A DNA stretch of 64,000 nt, taken from Clostridiaceae bacterium. GTDB lineage: Bacteria; Bacillota; Clostridia; Lachnospirales; Lachnospiraceae. The first letter of the stretch is position 1; each line of letters opens with the position of its first letter. Location: contig QXWR01000005.1 in the NCBI GenBank assembly GCA_009911065.1, positions 62,001 to 126,000 on the forward strand, in the 5' to 3' direction. The position numbers were made by a program, and so were the translations under genes. Below the pieces are notes generated by a model. The model saw only the letters and a program-made list of their open reading frames with translations, did not search any database and was not told where the DNA came from. This document shows, piece by piece, positions 26,265-34,092 of the stretch.

Positions 26265-26480
26265 GAAAGGGACTCTGAAAAGTTGAAAAAGTGTTAATTT
26301 TACAGGGATTTTCAAGAAAATGGCGCACCTGCCAATGGAATGTATAAAAATACAAATCTGATCAAAAGCCAAAGACCACCCGGAATAAATCTTCCAAAAC
26401 AGATGAAGCTCAAACAGAATTTATTAAGAAAATCTGCCCTGTTTTTCCAGAAAATCTTAACTCTTTCCTCTGAAAAAAAC

Positions 26481-26509
26481 TTGCAATCATAAAAAAAGAA
26501 TGGTATCAT
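26481..26509 (+). promoter_or_regulatory. Extended -10 promoter inside the invertible segment
   Basis: TTGCAA at 26481-26486, a 17-bp spacer, and TATCAT at 26504-26509 with a TGG immediately before the -10 (TGn extended -10). Transcription would begin near 26516 and enter the right repeat, running away from the EPS operon. I found no comparable promoter facing the operon within the segment. Confidence 0.75.
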
Positions 26510-26524
26510 AACAAAGTGCTGTGA

Positions 26525-26554
26525 GTGTAACACAATTCCTACTTTTGTTACACT
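26525..26554 (-). repeat. Right inverted repeat of the invertible segment (IRR)
   Basis: Exact reverse complement of 26235-26264. With one further base on the inner side (26524) its arms become 9-bp perfect (AGTGTAACA / TGTTACACT). It lies about 9 nt past the predicted transcription start of the internal promoter. Confidence 0.92.
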
Positions 26555-26713
26555 CAATCTCATTTTTCTGTATATTATAAAATATTTTTGTATTTTTATT
26601 TATTTTAAAAAGGCATGTCACGAAATTTCTCTCCCTTCTCCTTCATCTTTTCCTTATTGCCTTTCTGCCGCCAAAGCTCATGGGAGCTGTTTGATCTGTT
26701 TTTTCCTTGCTTT

Positions 26714-26805
26714 CCTTCCATTCATCATTGTTATTGATAGTTCGCCACCTTCTTTTCCAGAGTGTGTCTGAGTATAAGACTCTTTCGCTTCCCTTTCATC
26801 ATGTT
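26714..26805 (-). pseudogene. Rpn-family nuclease gene fragment
   Basis: About 90 bp closely matches the intact Rpn gene around 31219-31310 (encoding YTQTLEKKV then TINNNDEWK), but small insertions break the frame and both ends of the gene are missing. It lies between the invertible switch and the group II intron remnant, marking this as a recombination-scarred area. Confidence 0.7.
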
Positions 26806-26910
26806 CTATCCTTCCATGAAATTTCCATACCTGTTTATAATCGAGTAGGGGGAATTTAATCCCCCTCACAGTCGAGTGAGTAAGAGGAATTTCACCTCAA
26901 ACTTCTCACA

Positions 26911-26944
26911 GAACCGTATGTGAAAGTCTCCTTTCATACGGCTC
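26911..26944 (-). ncRNA. Group II intron domain V
   Basis: Thirty-four bases on the minus strand begin GAGCCGTATG, turn through GGAGAC, and end CATACGGTTC. This is the conserved domain V hairpin with the catalytic triad region near its base. It lies downstream of the maturase frame as expected. Confidence 0.85.
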
Positions 26945-26999
26945 CTATCATTCAACAATACGAATACAAAATACTCCAATGAGCAAAAAGTTTTGACTC

Positions 27000-27557
27000 T
27001 CACTTTCTTATAGTGCAGAGCCATTTCTCTGCCCTGCGTCTTCTTCCTCGAAAATTTTTGTACTTGCACATTGCCCACTTTATAATTCTTTTTTCAATAC
27101 ATTGTAGTGTCCCTCTCATGGCTGATGGATTGAACTTTCCAAAGTAATTCATCCATCCCCGCACCAATGGATTAATCATTTCCGCTATAATGTCTATCTT
27201 ACACCCTGTCTTCTTATGAATTTCCATTGCTTTTATCTTTTCCCGAAAATTTTTGGAGGGAGTCTTACTTACTGATGCAATAAAGTTATGCCTGATTTTA
27301 CCATCCCTGCATTTAATGTATACTGCTTTAAACGTATATCCAAGGAAGTCAAATTCTGTAAGTTCTTCATTTATATTTCTCTCCTTGTCTTTACAATACA
27401 CGATTCTTGTTTTTACAGGATGCAGTTCCAGTTTACATTCTTCAAATATGCATGTAAGTTTTTCTTTTATCCACAATGCTTCTTCTTTTGTTCGACAATG
27501 AATTGTCCCATCATCTGCATATCTTTCAAAGGGTGCTCGGGGGAAGTTTCTTACCAT
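27000..27557 (-). pseudogene. Truncated group II intron reverse transcriptase/maturase
   Basis: A 185-codon frame opens NFPRAPFERYADDGTIHC, so the YADD active site is at the very start and RT motifs 1-4 are lost. It continues through LGYTFKAVY and the maturase (X) domain INPLVRGWMNYFGKFNPSAM to RAEKWLCTIRK. A full LtrA-type protein is about 420-600 residues. Upstream a different frame reads KKWLDG, consistent with a frameshift just before YADD. Confidence 0.85.
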
Positions 27558-27803
27558 CTAACCATTTTTTTGTTTTTTCAAAAACTGTTAATTTCATTCT
27601 AATCCAAGGAGGTTTTTAAATTGATTTAAAATTGTATACAAAATCATTTCCATACTATAGCAGGCATAGATACCTTTTGACCCCAGCATCATGACATTGA
27701 TATCTGAATCTGGACGGGACATCCCTCCTTCTCTGTCTGCCCCACGACAATCCCCGCCCCAACTTTACTCACTCCATGAAAAGTAACAAATTTGTAAAAT
27801 ATG

Positions 27804-27836
27804 AAAAGAGGCTGACCTGTTTCATCAGCCTCTTTC
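27804..27836 (-). terminator. Intrinsic terminator after the collagen-like gene
   Basis: AAGAGGCTGA and TCAGCCTCTT form a 10-bp or longer stem around a 9-nt loop, about 35 nt past the collagen-like stop. On the minus strand it is followed by a T-rich stretch (TTTTCATATTTT). Confidence 0.75.
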
Positions 27837-27870
27837 TTCGCTATTCTTTCATATTTTTCAGTCCTCTTTC

Positions 27871-29730
27871 TTAATCTATTTTCCGTATTATCAGGGTTAT
27901 GGTATCGTACTGCGCGCTGCCCGAACTAACCGCCTTGACCGAAACATTGACAGGCGCGGATATCACCGGAATAACTGTCTGACCTACCAAAACCTTTGTT
28001 TCTTCTTTATTTATAAAGTCGGTCTTTTCATATCCGCCCATAGCCATCTGGCCATCACAAATCAGCTGCAGCCCTGCGTATGAGAGTAATTCGCCTTGGG
28101 GATCACATGAACAATCTACTTTAAAAAACACCTCATAGAATCCTGTTTCTTTCAATACAAAGTTTTCTGTACCGGGCGGATGAAAAATGGCATCCCCTTC
28201 TTGTATCATAACAGCGCTTATCGTCAAATTCTCTCCAGATTTCCTTGTTTGAATACCCCCATTGCCAGTGAATACCAGATTCAGCTTAGGCGCAGGGCCG
28301 GCAGGTCCTGTCGGGCCAGTTGGACCTGCTGCTGTCACCAGCTCAAAGTCTGGTGAGGTTCCGGGAGTTCCCGCCGGGGCATCCTTCACCGCCTGATATA
28401 AAGCTCCATTATGAAATACCATTTTCCTGGACGGATAGGATTTCCCCGGTACAAAGGCTTCCACTCTATCTAATCCCGTTCCGGTGGGACCTGCCGAACC
28501 AGTGGGGCCTGTTGGACCGATGGGACCCGTCGGCCCTACTGCTCCTGTGGCTCCCGCTGGTCCCTGGGGACCTGTCGGACCCATCGCCCCTGCCTCTCCC
28601 GCTGGGCCCTGGGGGCCTGTCGGACCCACTGCTCCTGCTGCTCCCGCAAGTCCCTGAGGGCCTGTCGGACCTACCGCTCCTGCCTCTCCCGCCGGACCTG
28701 TTGGACCCTGGGGGCCTGCTGCCCCTGTCGCTCCCGCCGGACCTGTTGGACCCTGGGGGCCTGCTGTCCCTGTCGCTCCCGCTGGGCCCTGGGAACCTGC
28801 CGGACCTGTCGGACCCTGGGGGCCTGCTGCCCCTGTCGCTCCTGTCGGGCCTGTTGGACCTGCTGCTGTCACCAGCTCAAAGTCTGGTGAGGTTCCTGGA
28901 GTTCCCGCCGGAGTATCCTTCACCGCCTGATATAAAGCTCCATTATGAAATACCATTTTCCTGGACGGATAGGATTTCCCCGGTACAAAGGCTTCCACTC
29001 TATCTAATCCCGTTCCGGTGGGACCTGCCGAACCAGTGGGGCCTGTTGGACCGATGGGACCCGTCGGCCCTACTGCTCCTGTGGCTCCCGCTGGACCCTG
29101 GGGGCCGGTCGGACCCACCGCTCCTGCTGCTCCCGCTGGACCCTGGGGGCCGGTCGGACCTACCGCCCCTGCTGCTCCCGCTGGACCCTGGGGGCCGGTC
29201 GGACCTACCGCTCCTGCCGCTCCCGCCGGACCTGTTGGACCCTGGGGGCCTGCTGCCCCTGTCGCTCCTGTCGGGCCTGTTGGACCCTGAGGCCCTGCTG
29301 CCCCTGTCGCTCCCACTGGACCCTGGGGACCCGCTGCTCCTGTCGCCCCCGTTGCTCCCGCTGGACCCTGGGGACCTGTTGGACCTGCTGCGGTCACTAA
29401 AAGAAAGTCCGGTGACATTCCCGGAATCCCCACCGGATTATTCCTTGCAACCTGATACATCGCCCCATTATAGAACACAATGGTTCCGTTTCTGTAAGGG
29501 GTTCCCTCCACAAATGGAAGCACGGTCTCAAGTCCGGCTCCCGCCGGCCCCCGAAAGCCTCTGGGTCCCCGGGGACCCATGGGACCTACACAGCAATCCC
29601 CACAGCACTGGTTTTCGCAGTACTGCGTCTGAGATAAATGGCCGCCTCCCCCATACAGTCCTGCCGCTTCTCTGTCTGCATATTCCCAATCATCTAAGTG
29701 TTCATACTGGTCAAATTCATCCGGAAACAT
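27871..29730 (-). CDS. Collagen-like protein with TNF-like C-terminal domain
   Basis: About 619 residues, no signal peptide. After an acidic N-terminus and a [10 protein letters not shown] cysteine cluster come Gly-X-Y blocks rich in [11 protein letters not shown]. These are interrupted three times by a ~50-residue module with [10 protein letters not shown] or [10 protein letters not shown] and [11 protein letters not shown], resembling a CBM5/12-like carbohydrate-binding fold. The last ~130 residues are beta-rich and TNF/BclA-like ([18 protein letters not shown]). Such proteins form exosporium or spore-surface filaments in Firmicutes. GGAG precedes the ATG at 29730; a longer TTG start is less likely. 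Confidence 0.85.
   Translation of the reverse strand: MFPDEFDQYEHLDDWEYADREAAGLYGGGGHLSQTQYCENQCCGDCCVGPMGPRGPRGFRGPAGAGLETVLPFVEGTPYRNGTIVFYNGAMYQVARNNPVGIPGMSPDFLLVTAAGPTGPQGPAGATGATGAAGPQGPVGATGAAGPQGPTGPTGATGAAGPQGPTGPAGAAGAVGPTGPQGPAGAAGAVGPTGPQGPAGAAGAVGPTGPQGPAGATGAVGPTGPIGPTGPTGSAGPTGTGLDRVEAFVPGKSYPSRKMVFHNGALYQAVKDTPAGTPGTSPDFELVTAAGPTGPTGATGAAGPQGPTGPAGSQGPAGATGTAGPQGPTGPAGATGAAGPQGPTGPAGEAGAVGPTGPQGLAGAAGAVGPTGPQGPAGEAGAMGPTGPQGPAGATGAVGPTGPIGPTGPTGSAGPTGTGLDRVEAFVPGKSYPSRKMVFHNGALYQAVKDAPAGTPGTSPDFELVTAAGPTGPTGPAGPAPKLNLVFTGNGGIQTRKSGENLTISAVMIQEGDAIFHPPGTENFVLKETGFYEVFFKVDCSCDPQGELLSYAGLQLICDGQMAMGGYEKTDFINKEETKVLVGQTVIPVISAPVNVSVKAVSSGSAQYDTITLIIRKID
28327..29095 (-). repeat. 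534-bp internal duplication in the collagen-like gene
   Basis: About 235 bp at 28327-28561 recurs almost identically at 28861-29095 (offset 534 bp), covering the [10 protein letters not shown] module and flanking Gly-X-Y codons. Only a handful of differences were seen by eye, so the duplication is recent or kept uniform by recombination. Confidence 0.8.
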
Positions 29731-29852
29731 AGTATTCTCCTTTCTCAATTCTAAGTGTGCTGAAAAACGCCTGTTCCAGATTCCGCAAAAGGCATGGCCT
29801 TTATCTGGCTAAATGTTTCTTTTTAAACACATCTCAGAAAACTGCGCCATTT

Positions 29853-30358
29853 TCATATGCTTGGCTTACTATATTTTATGTCCCGAAATAAATTTGGTTC
29901 ATCTCCTTCCAAATGCCCCACCGCTGTAAAAAAATCCATCAATTCGGGAGTGAACCCGTCATTGCTGATTCTGTAAAAATCAACGCCGGATTCCGCGGCG
30001 CTGTTGCTGTAAAACACCTCTATCACCCCATTTTCATAAAGTGAAAAGTTCGTCCTGCAGCCAAAGCTCATCTCCGGGAAAATATGAACAACCTTCGTTC
30101 CGTCATAATCGTATAAGTCATAATTCCAAGGATTAAAAACAGGATTTGATCCCCCCGTTCTCTCCGTCCGCAATAATAAGCTCCTTAGTTCCGTTTCCGT
30201 CTATATCATAATGTATAGTAAATATCCTGTTTATGGGTACGGATCTCCACACCGATATCCTCCCCGAAACTGCTCTCATAGGTATCTCTATCCCGAAGAA
30301 CCATGTAAAAATTATTCCTGACCATGTCACTATACTGAGCTAAAACATGATTGTACAT
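29853..30358 (-). pseudogene. Degenerate copy of the 32405-33226 lipoprotein
   Basis: Three overlapping frames together match the central and C-terminal parts of the intact lipoprotein: SDMVRNNFYMVLRDRDTYES, DIDGNGTKELII, then PWNYDLYDYDGTKVVHIFPE and AAESGVDFYRISNDGFTPE. Frameshifts near 30170-30330 break it, and the signal peptide and N-terminal linker are missing. Its 5' end abuts the IS3 transposase fragment in frame, so an insertion or deletion joined them. Confidence 0.8.
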
Positions 30359-30750
30359 ATCCGTTTCTCCATGGTCATTTGCCCTGATAATATCTGGGCT
30401 TTCCTCTTCTACCGCTTTCACTGTCAGGTCTGCTGTCATAGATGTCACATAGGCATACCCAATGATTTTGCGGCTGCACAGGTCCATAACAGATGCCAGA
30501 TAAGTCCATCCTTCCTTCTGCACATGGATATATGTGATATCTGTACACTATTTTTGATGGATAGTATCTGCCTGAAAATCGCGTTTGAGGATATTTACTT
30601 TACCATTTGGTATGGTACCCAGCCGCTTATAGTGCTCCGATTTACGCCATATTCACGTTCCAGTTGTGGATACGAAGTTCCTCCAGAATTGTACAGATCC
30701 ACGATCTGCTGTTTAAATTCCGGGGTATAAGATTTTTGGTTTTTGGCCAT
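30359..30750 (-). mobile_element. Internally deleted IS3-family element
   Basis: The frame MAKNQKSYTPEFKQQIVDLYN with GVNRSTISGW is the OrfA helix-turn-helix of an IS3/IS150-type element. It stops after about 50 codons; a shifted frame continues NILKRDFQADTIHQK, a stop in place of the usual tryptophan, then CTDITYI and GWTYLASVMDLCSRKIIGY from the OrfB integrase core. Most of OrfA and OrfB, and the DDE tail, are deleted. No terminal repeats were identified. Confidence 0.75.
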
Positions 30751-30890
30751 GCCTTTCATCTCCTTTATTCTTTCACTTGATCGTATAGATTGTTCGACTT
30801 TTCCTGTCCACACTTATATACTAACACCATTCGTCGGTAGCTACGCCTATATGGACTTTCACCACAGAACACGGGCATGCCCGTCATACC

Positions 30891-30915
30891 AAAAAAGCCG
30901 CCAAAACGGCGGCTT
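30891..30915 (-). terminator. Intrinsic terminator downstream of the Rpn gene
   Basis: AAGCCGCC at 30895-30902 pairs perfectly with GGCGGCTT at 30908-30915 over a five-base loop. On the minus strand the stem is followed by six T residues. It lies about 120 nt past the Rpn stop. Confidence 0.88.
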
Positions 30916-31034
30916 AAAGATAATCCCATTACAGCTTGAAACGTCTTTATCTGTTACAATATCCCCAACCTTTTTGTATGGAACCTATATAGAGCGTCAC
31001 ATTGACATTTCATGTTCCATGGACGGTTTACGGG

Positions 31035-31850
31035 CTATCTGGCATACTTTGTTGCTTTTTCAGGAGAAAGATCCCCTGCTTTTACAAGTTTTTCTAATAA
31101 TTCATCGTAACCTTCCTTGCGGCCCTCCTCGCGGCCCTCCTCGCGACCTTCCTCGCGACCTTCCTCGCGGGCATCCCGCCTTTCATCCGCCAGTTTGATT
31201 GCCCACGTCATATAACTCACCTTCCATTCGTCATTGTTATTGATAGTCATCACCTTCTTTTCCAACGTCTGAGTATAAGGGTCTTTCACTTCCCCTTTCA
31301 TGATGTAACGCATCAAAATCTTAAACTCATCGCTGACATTTCCATTATGGCCGTCAGCATTCACAAAAATCTTCCAGGCGTCATCCCCCAGCGGCTGATA
31401 TGAGCCGTCACTTAGCTGATAATATTCCCCACAGCGGTAAATATACTCGTCATGGCCAAAGGGATCGAACGTGCAGACAAAGATCACCAAGCTCTTTTTG
31501 AGATTGACGTAATCCTCCCCTCTCGCAAGGATGTTCAGATCAATCATTCCCTGATAGTACCTTGAACGCCTTGGGAGGTTTCGGTTCCTCCCTGTCTGCA
31601 TCTCCACGTCATAGACCGTTCGCTCCTCGTCCTCGATGTACACGTCCATCCGGATCGATTTCGCATTGATCGCTAAGGTTACGGTCTTCTGCCTCTCAGG
31701 GTACTCGATCTCCCGGATTTTTGTCCCAAGGATGGTTTCCAAGAACGGTTTACAACACTCCGGATCTGCCATCACGGTTCCAAACATCATATCATCCTGG
31801 ATGGTGACTGGATTGAATTGTTCTAAAAGTATCTTTTCTTTTTCTGTCAT
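31035..31850 (-). CDS. Rpn family recombination-promoting nuclease / putative transposase
   Basis: A 271-residue PD-(D/E)XK nuclease-like protein. DDMMFGTVMADPECCKPFLETIL is the family start; MDVYIEDEERTVYDVEMQTG carries the catalytic D...E-x-Q residues; RSRYYQGMIDL and VIFVCTFDPFG follow. The C-terminus has five REEG/RKEG repeats before DELLEKLVKAG. Rpn proteins promote recA-independent recombination in E. coli and are often annotated as transposase-like. AGGAGG lies 5 nt before the ATG. A fragment of the same family lies at 26714-26805. Confidence 0.88.
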   Translation of the reverse strand: MTEKEKILLEQFNPVTIQDDMMFGTVMADPECCKPFLETILGTKIREIEYPERQKTVTLAINAKSIRMDVYIEDEERTVYDVEMQTGRNRNLPRRSRYYQGMIDLNILARGEDYVNLKKSLVIFVCTFDPFGHDEYIYRCGEYYQLSDGSYQPLGDDAWKIFVNADGHNGNVSDEFKILMRYIMKGEVKDPYTQTLEKKVMTINNNDEWKVSYMTWAIKLADERRDAREEGREEGREEGREEGRKEGYDELLEKLVKAGDLSPEKATKYAR

Positions 31851-31884
31851 GTTACCTCCTGTGCAGGGACTCTTCTTTCCTTAT

Positions 31885-31913
31885 ATTATATAATAAGCTT
31901 GGGGTTCCTGCAA
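31885..31913 (-). promoter_or_regulatory. Promoter of the Rpn gene
   Basis: On the minus strand TTGCAG (31913-31908), a 17-bp spacer, and a perfect TATAAT (31890-31885), about 35 nt upstream of the ATG. Confidence 0.75.
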
Positions 31914-32027
31914 TCTTAATTTAGTTTTTGTTTTTCAGTGCGTTGTTTCGCTGTCTTATGTTTCGTCATGCTTTCTGGACATGGCTTCCAGCAAAGTATC
32001 GCATTCTCTGTCACTGGGATTTGATCT

Positions 32028-32170
32028 TCCTCAATTCGTTTCGTGCTTCGAAAAATTTACCAGCTATATAAAGTTCATCTAAAGTATTGGTTCGATTTAT
32101 CTCATTTTGTAAATTATTTTGTAATTATTCCACAACATTATTAAGTCCTGTAGCTGACAGCCATTTTAAG
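32028..32170 (-). pseudogene. Short decayed coding remnant
   Basis: The minus strand reads NRTNTLDELYIAGKFFEARN then ELRKIKSQ and a stop, preceded in frame by a stop and then GLNNVVE. The helical, charged composition looks protein-like, but there is no start or ribosome-binding site and the frame is interrupted. The family is not recognised. The remainder of 31914-32327 shows nothing else I can support. Confidence 0.3.
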
Positions 32171-32327
32171 TACAATCTGTTTTATACAGCTCTTTTTTTT
32201 GCGAAATCCACTATCCCGTACCCATTGAGCGGCTTCAGAGCAGGGCTGTGCAACTGGGATTTTTTAGGTGGATTTCCTTCGGCAGCATCACCACTACGCT
32301 CATCTTGTATTAGATATGCCATTTCGA

Positions 32328-32356
32328 TTGAGAAACTTGAAACTGTATGATAGAAT
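32328..32356 (+). promoter_or_regulatory. Promoter of the lipoprotein gene
   Basis: TTGAGA at 32328-32333, 17-bp spacer, TAGAAT at 32351-32356, each matching 5 of 6 consensus bases. The predicted start near 32363 is about 42 nt upstream of the ATG. Confidence 0.75.
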
Positions 32357-32404
32357 AGGAAATGGTCAAATTAACAAACCAAATTTAATCAAGGAGCGAA
32401 GTAC

Positions 32405-33226
32405 ATGAAAATCAGAAAAACAGTTAAAGTACATATAGCCACCGCTATGGTTTTATCGACAGCACTCTTATTTGCAGGCTGTGGAACCAATACAACAAAA
32501 GAAGCATTGCCGAATATCGTTGAGGAAGAAATCTCACAAAATGAAAGTTTGATGATAGAGAATGATATAAAAGAAGAAAATCAAGATAAAAACATAATAA
32601 ATGAAAATGATGAAACAAACAATCAAAAAGCACCCACGAAAAGCATGAATATTTACGATGATATTCTAACGCAGTACAGAGACATGGTTCAAAATGACTT
32701 TTATGTTAATCTCCGGGATTCCGATACCTATGAAAGCAGTTTTGGAGAGGATATTGGTCTTGAAATCCGCACACATAAGCAGGATATTTATTACACATTT
32801 TATGATATAGACGGAAACGGAACAATGGAACTTATTATTGCAGGAGGAGAAAATGCCGTATCAAATCCCAACTTTTCCCCTTGGAATTATGATTTATATG
32901 GGTATAACGAAACCAATGCAGTTCATATCTTTCCAGAAAAGGAGTTTGGTTACAGAACCAATTTTTCACTTTATGATAATGGAGTGATAGAAGTGTTTTA
33001 CAGTAGTAGTGCTGCGGAATCGGGTGTTGATTTCTACAAAATAGGCACCGACGGATTTACTCCCGAACGAATTGATTCTTTTATTGCAGTTGGTCATTTA
33101 GAAGGAGATGAACCTGTATTTACCTATTTTCAAAATGGAAATGAAATTACGGAAGAAGAATACAATGCCAGCATTCAGAGCTACGAAATTGCTCTTCCAG
33201 CATTGGATTGGATACAGATTCAATAA
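32405..33226 (+). CDS. Secreted lipoprotein of unknown function
   Basis: A 273-residue lipoprotein: signal peptide MKIRKTVKVHIATAMVLSTA followed by LLFAGC lipobox, then a low-complexity Asn/Glu/Lys linker to about residue 80. The folded part has YDDILTQYRDMVQNDFY, YDIDGNGTMELIIAGGENA (calcium-loop-like DxDGNG) and FTPERIDSFIAVGHLEGDEP. It is anchored outside the membrane; no function is assigned. A broken paralogue lies at 29853-30358. AAGGAG lies 9 nt before the ATG. Confidence 0.8.
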   Translation: MKIRKTVKVHIATAMVLSTALLFAGCGTNTTKEALPNIVEEEISQNESLMIENDIKEENQDKNIINENDETNNQKAPTKSMNIYDDILTQYRDMVQNDFYVNLRDSDTYESSFGEDIGLEIRTHKQDIYYTFYDIDGNGTMELIIAGGENAVSNPNFSPWNYDLYGYNETNAVHIFPEKEFGYRTNFSLYDNGVIEVFYSSSAAESGVDFYKIGTDGFTPERIDSFIAVGHLEGDEPVFTYFQNGNEITEEEYNASIQSYEIALPALDWIQIQ

Positions 33227-33267
33227 AACCCTTTGCCGCCTTTCTTAACCTTGCCACCCTTATCATG

Positions 33268-33344
33268 CCAGGTTCAAATCCCCCGCTGCAAGCAACGAGA
33301 CAGCAAATTAGCAATGCTGTAAGCGAGGATGTATTTGAACCTGG
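33268..33344. repeat. 12-bp perfect inverted repeat
   Basis: CCAGGTTCAAAT at 33268-33279 and ATTTGAACCTGG at 33333-33344, 53 nt apart. The plus strand is open here (reading FEPGDIRQIPVQAWPWLIAH to a stop at 33417), which may be a gene remnant. No function is assigned. Confidence 0.45.
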
Positions 33345-33504
33345 TGACATTCGCCAAATACCCGTACAGGCATGGCCTTGGCTCATTGCTCACGGAAATA
33401 AACCTATGTTTTATTAGGTACTATCCCATTTCGGTATTCCCCAGTCTGTTTTAGGATAAGCGCAAAGATTCTGTTCGAAATAGAAAATCAACTGTTTTTT
33501 TCCA

Positions 33505-33681
33505 CTATTTTCTTGAATGGCTGCCTATAGTCCATCCATTTATAAATAAGGTTATGGCATCTAACTTTGTTATCTTCTTATTTTTCTTTATGCTATATGC
33601 TGTAACGATTGCACTTGCTATCGAAATATAAAATGCACAAATATCAAGAATCCACAATACCTTTTCTGCTTTCCTTTTCAT
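33505..33681 (-). CDS. Small membrane protein, 58 residues
   Basis: A short frame starting MKRKAEKVLWILDICAFYIS with one hydrophobic segment (residues ~8-30), then a basic stretch KKNKKITK and a second weakly hydrophobic segment. AAAAGGAG lies 7 nt before the ATG, a strong signal for translation. No family recognised. It lies downstream of a bidirectional terminator and would need its own promoter. Confidence 0.55.
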   Translation of the reverse strand: MKRKAEKVLWILDICAFYISIASAIVTAYSIKKNKKITKLDAITLFINGWTIGSHSRK

Positions 33682-33749
33682 ACTTTTCTCCTTTTATCAA
33701 TAACAGCTTTTCTCTCACTATTATAACCCATTTTACATGAAATGACAAG

Positions 33750-33785
33750 AAAAAGACAGCCTGACTATCTTTTTGCTGTCTTTTT
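33750..33785. terminator. Bidirectional intrinsic terminator
   Basis: AAAAAGACAGC at 33750-33760 and GCTGTCTTTTT at 33775-33785 form an 11-bp perfect stem with T residues on both strands. On the minus strand it closes the short frame ending at 33765. Confidence 0.8.
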
Positions 33786-33944
33786 AGCTTGATACATTTT
33801 AGTATATTTCCTATCTCTGAAAAGATCACAAAATACCGAATCTTTTGCTGTACATTTTGCGATAAAGACCGGATCGTTCCGATCATCCTCGCACCATACA
33901 TCTTTGTTGTATCTTATCTTCCAAAAGAACTCTTTCGCAATACC
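33765..33944 (-). pseudogene. Short open frame ending in the terminator, start unclear
   Basis: The minus strand is open for about 59 codons after a TAA at 33945-33947, reading KEFFWKIRYNKDVW, then EDDRNDPVFIAKCTAKDSVF, and stops inside the terminator stem. The amino-acid composition is protein-like, and a promoter lies just upstream at 33957-33985. There is no ordinary start codon early in the frame, so it may be a 5'-damaged gene. Not recognised. Confidence 0.35.
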
Positions 33945-33956
33945 TTATCGGTCCAT

Positions 33957-33986
33957 ATTATACACTGACCTTGAATCAACTTCAAG
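33957..33986 (-). promoter_or_regulatory. Promoter with a MerR-like dyad
   Basis: On the minus strand TTGAAG (33985-33980), a 17-bp spacer and TATAAT (33962-33957). The dyad CTTGAA-N5-TTCAAG at 33970-33986 spans the -35 and spacer, as in operators of MerR/AdhR-type regulators. No MerR gene is adjacent. Confidence 0.5.
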
Positions 33987-34092
33987 CCTTTCGATTCATC
34001 TTTCTGAAAAAATCGAGAATGCGGTTGCTGTTTAAGGTGCAGGGAAAACAGAACGAAATTACTTAATACAACATTAAAACGATTTGAATGAT

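Larger units (their letters stand above)
26235..26554. other. Probable invertible promoter segment (phase-variation switch) ahead of the EPS operon
   Basis: Two perfect 30-bp inverted repeats enclose 260 bp containing no credible gene but a strong promoter near the right repeat. Inversion would move the promoter to about 26280-26308 on the minus strand, facing loaP and the EPS genes; the present orientation faces away (OFF). Comparable invertible promoters control capsule or surface genes in Bacteroides and Clostridioides. No recombinase gene occurs in the window, so it would act in trans. The repeats and promoter are seen directly; inversion is inferred. Confidence 0.8.
26868..27557 (-). mobile_element. 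5'-truncated group II intron
   Basis: The 3' part of a group II intron remains: the C-terminal portion of its reverse transcriptase/maturase frame, domain V and a domain VI-like stem. The 5' ribozyme domains and the N-terminal RT half are missing; near 27557 the frame breaks just before the catalytic YADD. It cannot splice or move unaided. The 3' end was placed near 26868 from the domain VI stem and is approximate. Confidence 0.8.

Noticed and set aside
26312..26563. 83-codon minus-strand frame overlapping the invertible segment
   Set aside because: It has no ribosome-binding site, spans the right repeat and the promoter, and encodes a low-complexity hydrophobic string. It is better explained as non-coding.
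28320..29732. 470-codon plus-strand frame
   Set aside because: It is the antisense of the Gly-X-Y codons of the collagen-like gene; the Pro/Leu/Asp repeats follow from the GC-rich triplets and there is no start signal.
31110..31170. Short tandem repeat that could suggest CRISPR or a regulatory array
   Set aside because: The repeat is the coding sequence for the REEG tail of the Rpn protein, has a 12-nt period and no spacers.
33268..33290. tRNA T-arm-like sequence (GGTTCAAATCC)
   Set aside because: The flanking bases cannot form the T-stem and no acceptor, D- or anticodon arms are present. It is half of a 12-bp inverted repeat, not a tRNA.
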